A stretch of DNA of 64,000 nucleotides, from contig NZ_AP027368.1 of assembly GCF_030296015.1 (NCBI RefSeq), positions 4,016,839 through 4,080,838 on the forward strand, written 5' to 3'. Shown here one piece after another: positions 28,933-40,229 of the stretch. Under the pieces are notes generated by a model. It was not told where the DNA came from, did no database searches, and saw nothing but the letters and a program-made list of their open reading frames with translations. The DNA comes from Ferrimonas sp. YFM (lineage in GTDB: Bacteria; Pseudomonadota; Gammaproteobacteria; Enterobacterales; Shewanellaceae). The first letter of the stretch is position 1; each line of letters opens with the position of its first letter. The position numbers and the translations under genes are program-made.

Positions 28933-29799
28933 GTGTCTTTGGACAAACTTAAAGTGAACCTGCAGTACATCCTGCCCAAGCACGCCCTGTCGCGCCTGGT
29001 GGGCAGCTTTGCCGCCTCTCAGGCGGGCCCGCTGACCACAGCTTTCATCAAGTGGTTCATCAAGCAGTACAAGGTCAATATGGATGAGGCGCTGCACAGC
29101 GATCCCCGCTCCTATAAGACCTTCAATGACTTCTTTACCCGTCCCCTACGCCCTGGCGTCCGGCCCATCGCCGAAGGCGACGACCTGGTGATTCAGCCCG
29201 TGGACGGCAAGGTCAGTCAGTTGGGCCCCATCAAGGATGGTCGACTGTTCCAGGCCAAGGGGCATGAGTACAGCCTGCACACCCTGCTGGCCGGCACCAA
29301 AGAGGATGAAGCGAAATTCACCGACGGTGAATTTGCCACTGTGTACCTCTCCCCCACCGATTACCATCGCATCCACATGCCCATGGCCGGCACCCTGCGC
29401 AAGATGATCTATGTGCCCGGCGACCTGTTTTCGGTGAACCCGCTGACCACAGAGAATGTGCCTGGCCTGTTCGCCCGTAACGAACGTGTGGTCTGTATCT
29501 TCGATACTGACAAGGGACCCATGGCGATGATCCTGGTGGGCGCCACCATTGTGGCCAGCATTGAAACCGTCTGGGCAGGCACCATCACTCCGCCTACCGG
29601 CCCCTCTGTGTTCAGCTGGGACTACCCAGCCGAAGGCGAGAATGCCATCAGCCTGGAGAAAGGGGCTGAACTGGGCCGCTTCAAGCTTGGCAGCACCATC
29701 ATTGCCCTGTTCGGCAAAGGGATGCTGGAGGAGTTTGACGACGACTTCCACGCCGGTGCCGCCACTCGCCTGGGCAAACCCATGGCCAAGCTGGACTGA
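28933..29799 (+). CDS. psd: Phosphatidylserine decarboxylase proenzyme
   Basis: 288 aa, GTG start behind AAAGGAAG. Forms phosphatidylethanolamine at the inner membrane. Self-cleavage occurs in KLGSTII between Gly253 and Ser254, giving the pyruvoyl group; Asp91 (PVDGKVS) and His148 (DYHRIHMP) complete the processing site. The C-terminal alpha chain is about 35 residues. Forms an operon with rsgA. Confidence 0.97.
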   Translation: MSLDKLKVNLQYILPKHALSRLVGSFAASQAGPLTTAFIKWFIKQYKVNMDEALHSDPRSYKTFNDFFTRPLRPGVRPIAEGDDLVIQPVDGKVSQLGPIKDGRLFQAKGHEYSLHTLLAGTKEDEAKFTDGEFATVYLSPTDYHRIHMPMAGTLRKMIYVPGDLFSVNPLTTENVPGLFARNERVVCIFDTDKGPMAMILVGATIVASIETVWAGTITPPTGPSVFSWDYPAEGENAISLEKGAELGRFKLGSTIIALFGKGMLEEFDDDFHAGAATRLGKPMAKLD

Positions 29800-29810
29800 C
29801 ACCAGCATAA

Positions 29811-29848
29811 GATTCAGGGAGAGGCCGGCGCGCCTCTCCCCTGAATCG
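29811..29848. terminator. Inverted repeat after psd, possible terminator
   Basis: GATTCAGGG-AGAGGC and GCCTCTCCCCTGAATC pair with one bulge around CGGCGC. There is no long T-run, so it may act as a partial terminator or as an mRNA-stability hairpin between psd and the transporter gene. Confidence 0.45.
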
Positions 29849-29875
29849 CTTTCCCAATCACTAAAGGGCGAATCC

Positions 29876-30766
29876 ATGAACTCTAAGGGTCAATCCGCCC
29901 TGATGTCACCGCTGCTGCAGCTGCATCTATCCATACTGCTGTTTGGCGGTACCGCCCTGTTCTCCGCCCTGATCCCCCTGCCCGCCACAGAGATCACCGC
30001 CTATCGAGCCGCCATCGCCTCCCTGGTGCTGGGCTCTCTGGTGCTCTACCGTCGCGGCCACCTGAAGCTGATGCGCTACCGCGACTACGGGGTGATCACT
30101 CTGCTGGGGATCATTGTCGGCCTGCACTGGGTCACCTACTTTGCGTCTATGCAGGCTTCCAGTGTCGCCATAGGCATGATCTCCTTCTTCACCTACCCGG
30201 TGATGACGGTGATTGCCGAACCCCTGTTCAACAAGCAGTTGCCCAAGGCCGCCGACCTGCTCAGCGCCATGGTGGTGCTGGCCGGCATCGCCCTGTTGGT
30301 ACCCACCCCTTCGCTGTCAGACAACCTGACCCAGGGCGTGGCCCTTGGCATCATCTCTGCGGCCCTGTTTACCGCCCGCAACCTGATTCAGAAGCGCTGG
30401 TTCAGCGGCTATGACGGCCCCACCACCATGGCCTACCAGACCGGAGTCGCCGCCCTGATGTTGCTGCCGTTTTGCAGCCAGCCCCCCACCGACCTGGATG
30501 GCTCAGGTTTGGGACTACTGCTGTTGCTGGCCATCGTGTTCACCGCCCTTCCTCACGCCCTGATGTCCCAGTCTCTGAGGCACCTGGCGGCCAAGACCGT
30601 CAGCCTGGTGGGTTGCCTCCAGCCACTCTACGGCGTCAGCCTGGCGGCACTGGTCCTGGCGCAGTGGCCAGATGCCCGGACCCTGGCCGGAGGCGTGCTG
30701 GTGGTGTGTGCCGCCCTGTTCGAAACCCACCAGCAGAGCCGTGCCCAGGGGAAAAAGGGTCGTTAA
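29876..30766 (+). CDS. EamA/DMT-family inner-membrane transporter
   Basis: 296 aa with about ten hydrophobic helices in two EamA repeats (HLSILLFGGTALFSAL to ALLVPTP, then GVALGIISAALFTARNLIQKRW to the end). The conserved Pro/Thr/Glu residues after the fourth helix (SFFTYPVMTVIAEPL) fit the family. Exports or imports small metabolites; the substrate cannot be told. The ATG at 29876 is preceded by AAAGGG; longer upstream frames overlap psd and were rejected. It is inserted between psd and the MscM-like gene, which are adjacent in E. coli. Confidence 0.85.
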   Translation: MNSKGQSALMSPLLQLHLSILLFGGTALFSALIPLPATEITAYRAAIASLVLGSLVLYRRGHLKLMRYRDYGVITLLGIIVGLHWVTYFASMQASSVAIGMISFFTYPVMTVIAEPLFNKQLPKAADLLSAMVVLAGIALLVPTPSLSDNLTQGVALGIISAALFTARNLIQKRWFSGYDGPTTMAYQTGVAALMLLPFCSQPPTDLDGSGLGLLLLLAIVFTALPHALMSQSLRHLAAKTVSLVGCLQPLYGVSLAALVLAQWPDARTLAGGVLVVCAALFETHQQSRAQGKKGR

Positions 30767-30906
30767 AGCCCTTAATGGAGGAGACTGGAGCGCCGTTCCG
30801 TCGGCCACTTTGCTCCGAATGGGGAAAATTCGCATAAATGCACACACCGCCCTAGTGCTGAGACCCCAATCTCCGCTACCATTTGATGCAGCCCTAACTG
30901 CCTCAG

Positions 30907-34083
<3,177 letters not shown>

Positions 34084-34104
34084 TCCACAAACAAGGATGG
34101 GTTC

Positions 34105-34827
34105 ATGTTAGTGATTGCGCATCGAGGAGCCAGCGGCCTGGCACCGGAGAATACCCTGGCCGCCATGGAGAAAGCCCTGGAACTGGGCGCCTGCGCCATC
34201 GAGCTGGATGTGCACAGGGTGGAGCAGGATCTGGTGGTGATCCACGATCGCTGGCTGCAAAGGCACACCGACGGCCATGGTCTGGTGCATCAGTCGACCC
34301 TGGCCCACCTGGCCAGCCTGGACGCCGGCAATGGGGAGCGGGTGCCCACCCTGTGGCAGGTACTCACCCTGGTGGCGGGCCGCTGCGACATCAACATAGA
34401 GCTGAAAGGGCGCGGAACCGGTGAACTGCTGGCCCCTGTGCTGGAGCGAGCCATCACCGAACTGGGCTACAAGGGCACTCAGTTTCTGGTCTCCTCCTTC
34501 AACCACCCGCAGCTGGCCAGAATGAAGGCCGCCCTGCCTTGGGTGAAGATAGGTGCCCTCACCACCAGTTGCCCCCTGAACTACGCCCAGTTTGCCGAAG
34601 AGATGGGGGCATTCTCCGTCCACATGGACGTCAATTTCGCCGAACCCGAATTCATCGCAGACGCCAAGGCCCGGGGTCTGAAGGTGTACGTGTACACCGT
34701 GGATGAAGCGGAAGACATGATAGAGCTGCAACATCAGGGCGTCGACGGCGTCTTCTCCAACCTGCCAGACAAGGCCAGGGGCATTCTCGGCAATGATCGC
34801 CGTGGCCCGGGAGAGGCCTGGCAATGA
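34105..34827 (+). CDS. Glycerophosphodiester phosphodiesterase
   Basis: 240 aa GDPD TIM barrel. Signature residues: IAHRGASGLAPENTLAA (catalytic His and Arg, Glu), ELDVHRVEQDLVVIHD (metal-binding Glu and Asp, second His), and INIELKG. No signal peptide, so cytoplasmic (UgpQ-like). Hydrolyses glycerophosphodiesters from phospholipid turnover to glycerol-3-phosphate. It overlaps the next gene by 4 bases (ATGA), so the two are coupled. Confidence 0.92.
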   Translation: MLVIAHRGASGLAPENTLAAMEKALELGACAIELDVHRVEQDLVVIHDRWLQRHTDGHGLVHQSTLAHLASLDAGNGERVPTLWQVLTLVAGRCDINIELKGRGTGELLAPVLERAITELGYKGTQFLVSSFNHPQLARMKAALPWVKIGALTTSCPLNYAQFAEEMGAFSVHMDVNFAEPEFIADAKARGLKVYVYTVDEAEDMIELQHQGVDGVFSNLPDKARGILGNDRRGPGEAWQ

Positions 34828-35735
34828 CCACCCTGGCCCTGCTGACCTCGAACAATGAAGCCTATCAACACCTGATGGCTCAAACCTCTTTGCCAGGCCT
34901 TACCCTGGAGAACGACCCCGCCAACGCAGAGATCTGGCTGGCAGACCCGGACCAGGCGGCCAAGGCTCTGCAACACTGCCCTGCCCCCACCTGGCTGGCC
35001 AGCACCTTTGTCGGGGTCAATCCGCTGCTGTCCCCCGGCCTGCCCAGTGGCTACCCACTGACCCACATCAAGGGGATCTTCGGCCCCTTGATGGCGGAAT
35101 ACGTAGTGGGACACCTGCTGAGCCTGTACCGGGACCTGCCCCGGCTGAGGGTGCAGCAACAACAACAGGAGTGGAAGCCGTTCGGCTACACCAGCCTGCG
35201 CCACCAAACCATGCTGATTCTGGGTACGGGTGACATCGGCCAGGAGGTGGCCAGAGTCGCCACAGCCTTGGGCATGAATACCCTGGGCGTCAGCCGCAGT
35301 GGTGCCGCCGCCGCCCACTTTGACCAGGTCTATCCGGTCTCCCGGCTCCATCAGGCACTAGGCCAGGCTCAGGTGGTGGTGGGTGTGCTGCCGGATACAC
35401 CGGACACCCGGGGCTTAATTGACGAATCAGCCCTGACGCAGCTGCCTGCGGGCGCCATCTTGATCAACGTTGGCCGGGGAACCCTGATCAAGGATGACGC
35501 CTTGCTCAACGCCCTGGGCAGCGGGAGAGTGAGTCATGCGGTGCTGGATGTGTTCCAACAGGAACCTCTGCCACGGGCACACCCCTTCTGGCACCATCCC
35601 AGAGTGACCCTGACGCCTCACGTGGCCGCCACCAGTTTTCCTGAGCAGGTATGGCAGCAATTCACCGACAACCTTTCCCGCTTTCAACGGGGGGCTCCCC
35701 TGGCCCACCTTTTTGACTGGAGCAAAGGCTACTGA
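34824..35735 (+). CDS. D-2-hydroxyacid dehydrogenase, NAD(P)-dependent
   Basis: 303 aa. The Rossmann dinucleotide motif is LGTGDIGQEVA (about 132-142). The catalytic Arg is in NVGRGTLI, Glu in FQQEPLP and His in LTPHVAAT. The N-terminal substrate domain is short, as in GhrA-type glyoxylate/hydroxypyruvate reductases. The exact substrate is not readable from sequence. Its 3' end overlaps the convergent DUF6494 gene by 7 bases. Confidence 0.88.
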   Translation: MTTLALLTSNNEAYQHLMAQTSLPGLTLENDPANAEIWLADPDQAAKALQHCPAPTWLASTFVGVNPLLSPGLPSGYPLTHIKGIFGPLMAEYVVGHLLSLYRDLPRLRVQQQQQEWKPFGYTSLRHQTMLILGTGDIGQEVARVATALGMNTLGVSRSGAAAAHFDQVYPVSRLHQALGQAQVVVGVLPDTPDTRGLIDESALTQLPAGAILINVGRGTLIKDDALLNALGSGRVSHAVLDVFQQEPLPRAHPFWHHPRVTLTPHVAATSFPEQVWQQFTDNLSRFQRGAPLAHLFDWSKGY

Positions 35736-35941
35736 TCCCTGAGCGAGAGCAGCCCCTCCACCCGCTGCTCCAGCTCCAGGGAGTCCACTTCCAGAGTCAT
35801 GGTGACCTTGATGGCAACGGTGTCCGATAACTTGTCGGCCTGTTCCAGAATGCTGTGCTCCAGGGTCTGGTGTGACTTGATTCCCACTTCTTTGAGAAAC
35901 CGTCTAATTGACTGATTTAGCAATTCTTTATCCACACTCAT
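35729..35941 (-). CDS. DUF6494-like small protein
   Basis: 70 aa. MSVDKELLNQSIRRFLKEVG, a helix with SHQTLEHSI, and a C-terminal strand pair (AIKVTMTLEVDSLELEQRVEG) match my recollection of the DUF6494 pattern (N-terminal xxMSIRKFLKxVGxTSQ..., C-terminal VxMTL...). The ATG at 35939-35941 has GAGG nine bases upstream; a GTG three codons earlier has poorer spacing. The function is unknown. It overlaps the end of the hydroxyacid dehydrogenase gene on the other strand. Confidence 0.68.
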   Translation of the reverse strand: MSVDKELLNQSIRRFLKEVGIKSHQTLEHSILEQADKLSDTVAIKVTMTLEVDSLELEQRVEGLLSLRDQ

Positions 35942-36036
35942 TTTCAGCACCTCTCACTATAAAAGATCGACTTCACATATTTTTATAACAACAAAACCTA
36001 ACTATTGCCGATTTAACAGCCAAAAGTAATTGGACA

Positions 36037-36058
36037 TGATAATCGTTCGCATTTATTA
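36037..36058 (+). promoter_or_regulatory. Possible Fur-type operator upstream of bfd
   Basis: TGATAATCGTTCGCATTTATTA keeps the left half-site TGATAAT and an AT-rich but imperfect right half. The 30 bases between it and bfd contain TTATTATG, a possible -10 region. Iron control of bfd is expected; the site itself is imperfect. Confidence 0.4.
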
Positions 36059-36088
36059 TGAGCCCAGTTCAACAGAAGGGTTGTCACC

Positions 36089-36280
36089 ATGTACGTTTGC
36101 ATTTGCCACGCCGTCACCGAAAAACAGGTCCGCCAAGCGGTGGACGACGGCGCTACCGACGTGAAATCACTCAAGCAGAAGCTGGGTGTGGGTAGTGAAT
36201 GCGGCCGCTGCATTCAGGCAACCCTGGAAGTGATTCAGGCTCAGACAGACGCCCAGCCACGCTACTACGAAGTCGCCTGA
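36089..36280 (+). CDS. bfd: Bacterioferritin-associated ferredoxin
   Basis: 63 aa with the [2Fe-2S] ligand pattern Cys4-x-Cys6 and Cys38-x2-Cys41 ([20 protein letters not shown]). Reduces the haem of bacterioferritin to release stored iron. It stands directly before bfr, its partner. Confidence 0.95.
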   Translation: MYVCICHAVTEKQVRQAVDDGATDVKSLKQKLGVGSECGRCIQATLEVIQAQTDAQPRYYEVA

Positions 36281-36369
36281 CACTGACCCATCCCCCCTCT
36301 CCAGCCCTTTTTGACAGGGGCTGGAGCGCTTCTATGCTTAATCGTTGTCCCCACAAAAAGAGCACAACG

Positions 36370-36843
36370 ATGAAATCTGATCCGAAAGTCATTACCCACC
36401 TGAATAAGGTGCTGTTCAACGAACTCATCGCCATCAATCAGTATTTCCTTCATGCCCGTATGTACAAGGACTGGGGCCTGAAGCGGATCGCCGACAAGGA
36501 ATACGATGAGTCCATCGACGAGATGAAGCACGCCGACAAGCTGATCGAACGGATCCTGTTCCTGGAGGGGCTGCCCAATCTGCAGAGCCTGGGGAAGCTG
36601 CGCATCGGTGAGAACACCAAGGAGATGCTGGAGTGCGACCTTGCCCTGGAGATGGACGCCATCGGAGATCTGAAGGAAGCGATCGCCTACTGCAAATCGG
36701 TGCGCGATTATGTCAGCGGCGAACTGCTGGACGACATCCTCGAGGATGAAGAGGAGCATGTGGACTGGTTGGAGACCCAGCTGGAACTGATCGACAAGGT
36801 GGGCATCCAGAACTATCTGCAAACCCAAACCATCGACGAATAA
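36370..36843 (+). CDS. bfr: Bacterioferritin
   Basis: 157 aa from the ATG at 36370 (upstream in-frame codons belong to the intergenic region). All dinuclear-iron ligands are present: Glu18, Glu51, His54, Glu94, Glu127, His130, and the haem ligand Met52. Each matches E. coli Bfr numbering exactly, so this is a full ferroxidase-active subunit of the 24-mer. Lies 89 bases after bfd. Confidence 0.97.
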   Translation: MKSDPKVITHLNKVLFNELIAINQYFLHARMYKDWGLKRIADKEYDESIDEMKHADKLIERILFLEGLPNLQSLGKLRIGENTKEMLECDLALEMDAIGDLKEAIAYCKSVRDYVSGELLDDILEDEEEHVDWLETQLELIDKVGIQNYLQTQTIDE

Positions 36844-36852
36844 CAGGCTTCG

Positions 36853-36885
36853 TAAAAAAAGAGAGAGCGGCCATCGACCGCTCTT
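36853..36885 (-). terminator. Terminator of the metal-uptake operon
   Basis: AGAGCGG (36864-36870) pairs with CCGCTCT (36878-36884); on the minus strand a CTCTC stretch and seven T follow, just past the permease stop. It marks the permease as the last gene of its operon. Confidence 0.72.
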
Positions 36886-36891
36886 CTGTCT

Positions 36892-37677
36892 CTAGGCGCT
36901 GTGCTGCGCTTGGGGCAGTTCGCCGCCTCGCGCCAGGGTGAGCCTCACCAGGGCACACACCACAGCCAGGGTGCAGACTATGGTGGCTCCTGAGGGCAGA
37001 TCCCAGGTGGCCGATGCCCACAGTCCCAGCAGGTAACCGGTCAGGCCGGCACCATACCCCAAAACCAGAGCCTTGGTGCCCTTCAGCCGGTTCACCGCCA
37101 GCGCCGGCAGGATCAGGCTGGAGAACACCAGGTAGACTCCCACCAACTGCACAGAGAAGGTGATCATAAGGGCAAACAACGGGTAGAAAGCGCGGCCACT
37201 GAGCAGCGCCGGACGCCACAGCAACAACCCCAGCACCAGGGCGGTGCACAGGCCAGGCAGCTTGAGCGCGGGCCAGTCGGTCCAGAGGATCTGCCCGGAG
37301 AGCAGCTGCTTCAGCAGTTCGCCGCCATGGGGGTCCTTGGCCAGCAACAACATGGCCGCCACCGCCGACAGCACATAGAGGCAGCCAATCATCGCCTCAA
37401 GCTCCGCCTTGGCGTGCTTCTCCAGCAGGGCAATCAGGCCTGCGCCAACCAGAGCGAACAGCAGTGGCATCCACAGACCAGAGCCGGCCAGGTGCGCCAG
37501 CTCATGATGAGTGGATGCGAATACCGCCCCCAATGCGGCGATCTGTGCGATCGCCAGATCGATAAAGATGATCCCCCGGGCCAGCACCTGCCGCCCCATC
37601 ACCACGTGGCTGGCCAGCACCAGGGTGCCCGCCGCCAGTGCAGGCAACAGAATACTGAACATGGTGAGATCAAACAT
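36892..37677 (-). CDS. Metal ABC transporter permease (ZnuB/ABC-3 family)
   Basis: 261 aa with about seven or eight membrane helices. The ABC-3 pattern is visible in LVLASHVVMGRQVLARGIIFIDLAIAQIAALGA near the N-terminus and LVGVYLVFSSLILPALAV (coupling region) near residue 190. Start chosen at the Met of MFDLTMFSIL (37675-37677), overlapping the end of the binding-protein gene by 8 bases, so translation is coupled. No ATP-binding subunit is encoded in this operon or elsewhere in the window; an unlinked ZnuC would have to supply it. Zn(II) or Mn(II) is the likely cargo. Confidence 0.86.
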   Translation of the reverse strand: MFDLTMFSILLPALAAGTLVLASHVVMGRQVLARGIIFIDLAIAQIAALGAVFASTHHELAHLAGSGLWMPLLFALVGAGLIALLEKHAKAELEAMIGCLYVLSAVAAMLLLAKDPHGGELLKQLLSGQILWTDWPALKLPGLCTALVLGLLLWRPALLSGRAFYPLFALMITFSVQLVGVYLVFSSLILPALAVNRLKGTKALVLGYGAGLTGYLLGLWASATWDLPSGATIVCTLAVVCALVRLTLARGGELPQAQHSA

Positions 37678-38581
37678 CGTTGCTCTCCAGAGTCTCCAGC
37701 AGCAGCCTGATGTTGGTGTCATACAGCTGGAACAGATCGTCTGCCTCCTCGACACCAGGGCCGAAAGGCAGCTGCAGCACGGGGATCTTGGCTCTCTGTC
37801 CCAGCCACTGGGCACCGCGGCCATCCTGATAGCCGGTGTAGATCACCGCCATGATGGGGGTGGACTCGGTGAGCTTCAGCAGCTGTGCCAGGTGACCTGT
37901 GGTGGGCGGCAGCCCCGGCTTTGGTTCAAGGTCTCCCGCCTGTTCCATGCCCAGCCAGTCAAACAGATACTGGAAGCTGGTGTGGTAGGCGATCACCTTC
38001 TTGCCCTTCAGAGGCGCTGCAGCGGCTTCCCAACGAGTGGTCGCCTGGGACCAGCGCTGGCTGAAGTCCGCCAGGTTAGCCTGGTAGTCACTCTGATGTT
38101 CCGGGTCTAGCTCCACCAGCTTGGCGGTCACCGCTTCGGCGACGGACAGCATCCGCTGTGGGGAGAAGTGGAAGTGAGGGTTACCGCCGGCATGCACATC
38201 GCCCATGGAGCGGTCGACTTTATCCAGCTTGCCCAGGGTGTCCACATACTCGGCAGCATAGAGCATGCCCGGCTGTCCATCACGAACCTTGCGGTTGTTG
38301 GCCTTCATCTGCAGCATCGGCAGCCAGCCCACCTCCAGTTCGGCGCCAGCACAGATCGCCAGATCCGCACGTCGCAGTTTGGAGATCAAACTGGGCCTGG
38401 CCTGCACGTGGTGAGGATCCTGCAGAGCGGTGGTGGCACTGGAGACATTGGCCTCCGGCGCCAGCTCCTTGGCCAGAGCGGCGTACTCCGGCTCACAGGT
38501 AAAGATATTGAGCGCCCAGGCTTGGGGCGCTGCAAGCAGCGCCGCCAGCACGGGCAGGGTCCATTTAGAACTGGTGCGCAC
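37670..38581 (-). CDS. ZnuA-like periplasmic metal-binding protein
   Basis: 303 aa with a signal peptide ending AWA-LNI. Cluster A-1 fold; probable metal ligands are the His in DPHHVQARPS (about 57-58), the His in GGNPHFHFSP (about 136-138) and the His in IAYHTSFQY (about 200), a triad expected for zinc. It lacks the long His-rich loop of E. coli ZnuA, having only VHAGGNPHFHF. The start overlaps the upstream outer-membrane gene by 17 bases. Confidence 0.86.
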   Translation of the reverse strand: MRTSSKWTLPVLAALLAAPQAWALNIFTCEPEYAALAKELAPEANVSSATTALQDPHHVQARPSLISKLRRADLAICAGAELEVGWLPMLQMKANNRKVRDGQPGMLYAAEYVDTLGKLDKVDRSMGDVHAGGNPHFHFSPQRMLSVAEAVTAKLVELDPEHQSDYQANLADFSQRWSQATTRWEAAAAPLKGKKVIAYHTSFQYLFDWLGMEQAGDLEPKPGLPPTTGHLAQLLKLTESTPIMAVIYTGYQDGRGAQWLGQRAKIPVLQLPFGPGVEEADDLFQLYDTNIRLLLETLESNDV

Positions 38582-39746
38582 CGTGAGCTCCTAATGCCAT
38601 AACGAATTGCAGAGTCAGGATCTGGTCGTCCTTGGAGCCAAACAGCTCATCATCCTGATGGGTGTACTGCAAGCGAACGGTAGAGAAGTGGCTGTTGTGC
38701 CAGGCGACCATCACCTCGGTCTCCTTCAGTTTGCCCTCTTCGAAGTGCAGGTGGTGCTCGCCATCATGCTCCTCTTCGTGGCCCATGGAAGCGGTCAGCT
38801 CGCCATAGCGCACACCGGCAGACCAGTTGGGATTGAACTGATACACACCAGACACATACCAGCCCTTGTAGTCGGCAGGCAGATTCTCTTCGCCACCGGC
38901 CTCCTCGAAGGGCTTGTCCATCAGCATATATTCTGCGGACAGAGTCAGGAAGTTGTTCTTGTAGTTACCGTTGGGCGCCCATTTATAGACGGCATCCAGG
39001 CTGTAGAGATCACGGCCGGTCAGAGACGCACTGTGGCTGTGGCCGGCGTGGGCGTCACCCTCATCGGCGTGCTCCTCGTGCTCCTCCTCTTCATGCTCTT
39101 CATGGTGGCCCTGACCGTTTTCGTTGCGCAGCCAGGAGAAACCCAGCTGCCAGCTGTGGTCAGTGCCCCAGTCGCCACCCAGCTTGGTGTACAGGTGATA
39201 AACGCCCACACTTTCCAGTTCAGACTCTTCGATGCCTTCCGCTTGCAGGCTGTCACCGGAGAAACCTTCGGCACCCAGTACCCAGTAGGTCTCGGTGGGG
39301 GCTACCCAGTTCAGACGCAGACCGTCATCGAAATAGTGACCGCCCAAGAAGGCGCGGTAGATGGCAGGACGCTCTACGAAGGAGTCGGAGTGAGGGTGCT
39401 GGCTGTTCAGGTAACCCAGGTCAGACAGGAAACGACCGCCGCGGATGGAGAGGCCACCAGGCAGACCCATAGTCTGGATGAAAGCTTCCTCCAGCTCCAC
39501 CTCGGTGTCACCGTCGTGGGTTTCCAGCACTGTGGTCAGCTTGCCGTAGAACTGATCGTCGATGGCGCCACTGATGGCCAGTTCGGTTTCACCCAGGCCA
39601 AGACCGTCTTCACGGCTACCCAGGGCGCGATCGCCATCCTGGTAGTAACCGTCCAGTACGACGCTGATGGCAGGGTTGTTGGCCGCAAACACGGAAGCAG
39701 AAGCGCAGGCCAGAACCAGGCCCGCGGTAACAGCATTCAGTTTCAT
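38565..39746 (-). CDS. Outer-membrane beta-barrel protein with His/Glu-rich loops, probable metal porin
   Basis: 393 aa. Signal peptide (ending VFA-ANN), then a porin-like barrel of alternating strands (GLSIRGGRFLSDLGYLNSQ; SWQLGFSWLRNEN; NFLTLSAEYMLMDK; GWYVSGVYQFNPNW; VRLQYTHQDDE) ending in Phe. Two loops are extreme in His, Glu and Asp: about 221-247 (GHHEEHEEEEHEEH...HAGHSHS) and about 330-345 (GHEEEHDGEHHLHFEEG). These look like metal-collecting surfaces. No TonB box or plug domain is visible, so it is not a classical TonB receptor. Overlap with the ZnuA-like gene ties it to metal uptake. AGGAAC precedes the start. Confidence 0.82.
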   Translation of the reverse strand: MKLNAVTAGLVLACASASVFAANNPAISVVLDGYYQDGDRALGSREDGLGLGETELAISGAIDDQFYGKLTTVLETHDGDTEVELEEAFIQTMGLPGGLSIRGGRFLSDLGYLNSQHPHSDSFVERPAIYRAFLGGHYFDDGLRLNWVAPTETYWVLGAEGFSGDSLQAEGIEESELESVGVYHLYTKLGGDWGTDHSWQLGFSWLRNENGQGHHEEHEEEEHEEHADEGDAHAGHSHSASLTGRDLYSLDAVYKWAPNGNYKNNFLTLSAEYMLMDKPFEEAGGEENLPADYKGWYVSGVYQFNPNWSAGVRYGELTASMGHEEEHDGEHHLHFEEGKLKETEVMVAWHNSHFSTVRLQYTHQDDELFGSKDDQILTLQFVMALGAHGAHQF

Positions 39747-39833
39747 TGTTCTTTGTTCCTAAAAATCGCATAGGGTCACGCCCACCACGGGACATGACGG
39801 AAAAAATAAAAATATATTTTTGGATATAACGAC

Positions 39834-40112
39834 TTAGGACAAAGGAGGGCCGCGAATGACGCAGCGCCGCTGTGGCCCAACCTGAGGCTTGCACGTATCT
39901 ACAGGAATGGGTTGCGGATGAACCGACGGCAGAAGCGCCTTGGGCAGAGAGGGAGTCAGGGCCTTGGCCTGATGATCCCCGTGGAAGCACCAGGCACACT
40001 GAACCAGATCCTGGTGAACATCGAAGTGATAAACAGCATGAGCCGGGGCCGCCAGTGACAGGACCAGCACCCAGAGCACCATCAACTTTGTCAGAAGGGT
40101 CCTGAAGCTCAT
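39834..40112 (-). CDS. Small exported Cys/His-containing protein of the metal operon
   Basis: 92 aa. A signal peptide (MSFRTLLTKLMVLWVLVLSL, cleaved near AHA-VYH) is followed by HFDVHQDLVQCAWCFHGDHQ, a CxxC with five His within 20 residues, then a Pro-rich tail with two more Cys. This may be a periplasmic metal chaperone; it loosely recalls DUF2946-type proteins. No good ribosome-binding site precedes the ATG. It is first in line on the minus strand before the outer-membrane gene, 87 bases away across an AT-rich stretch. I am moderately sure it is a gene. Confidence 0.55.
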   Translation of the reverse strand: MSFRTLLTKLMVLWVLVLSLAAPAHAVYHFDVHQDLVQCAWCFHGDHQAKALTPSLPKALLPSVHPQPIPVDTCKPQVGPQRRCVIRGPPLS

Positions 40113-40143
40113 GCAATTTTGAATTTGACTTAATTGAGGCCAT

Positions 40144-40156
40144 GTTAGCCGCTAAC
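40144..40156. promoter_or_regulatory. Palindrome upstream of the metal-uptake operon
   Basis: GTTAG-CCG-CTAAC, flanked by AT on the left and GAT on the right, lies 32 bases before the first gene. Position suggests an operator (Zur would be the expected regulator), but half-site spacing differs from the usual Zur box. Confidence 0.3.
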
Positions 40157-40229
40157 GATGACACCCACAAGTCAGTAACAGGGGGGCAACTGCAATCGAA
40201 AGCGTAAGAAAAAATGTTCTTGGGTCAGC

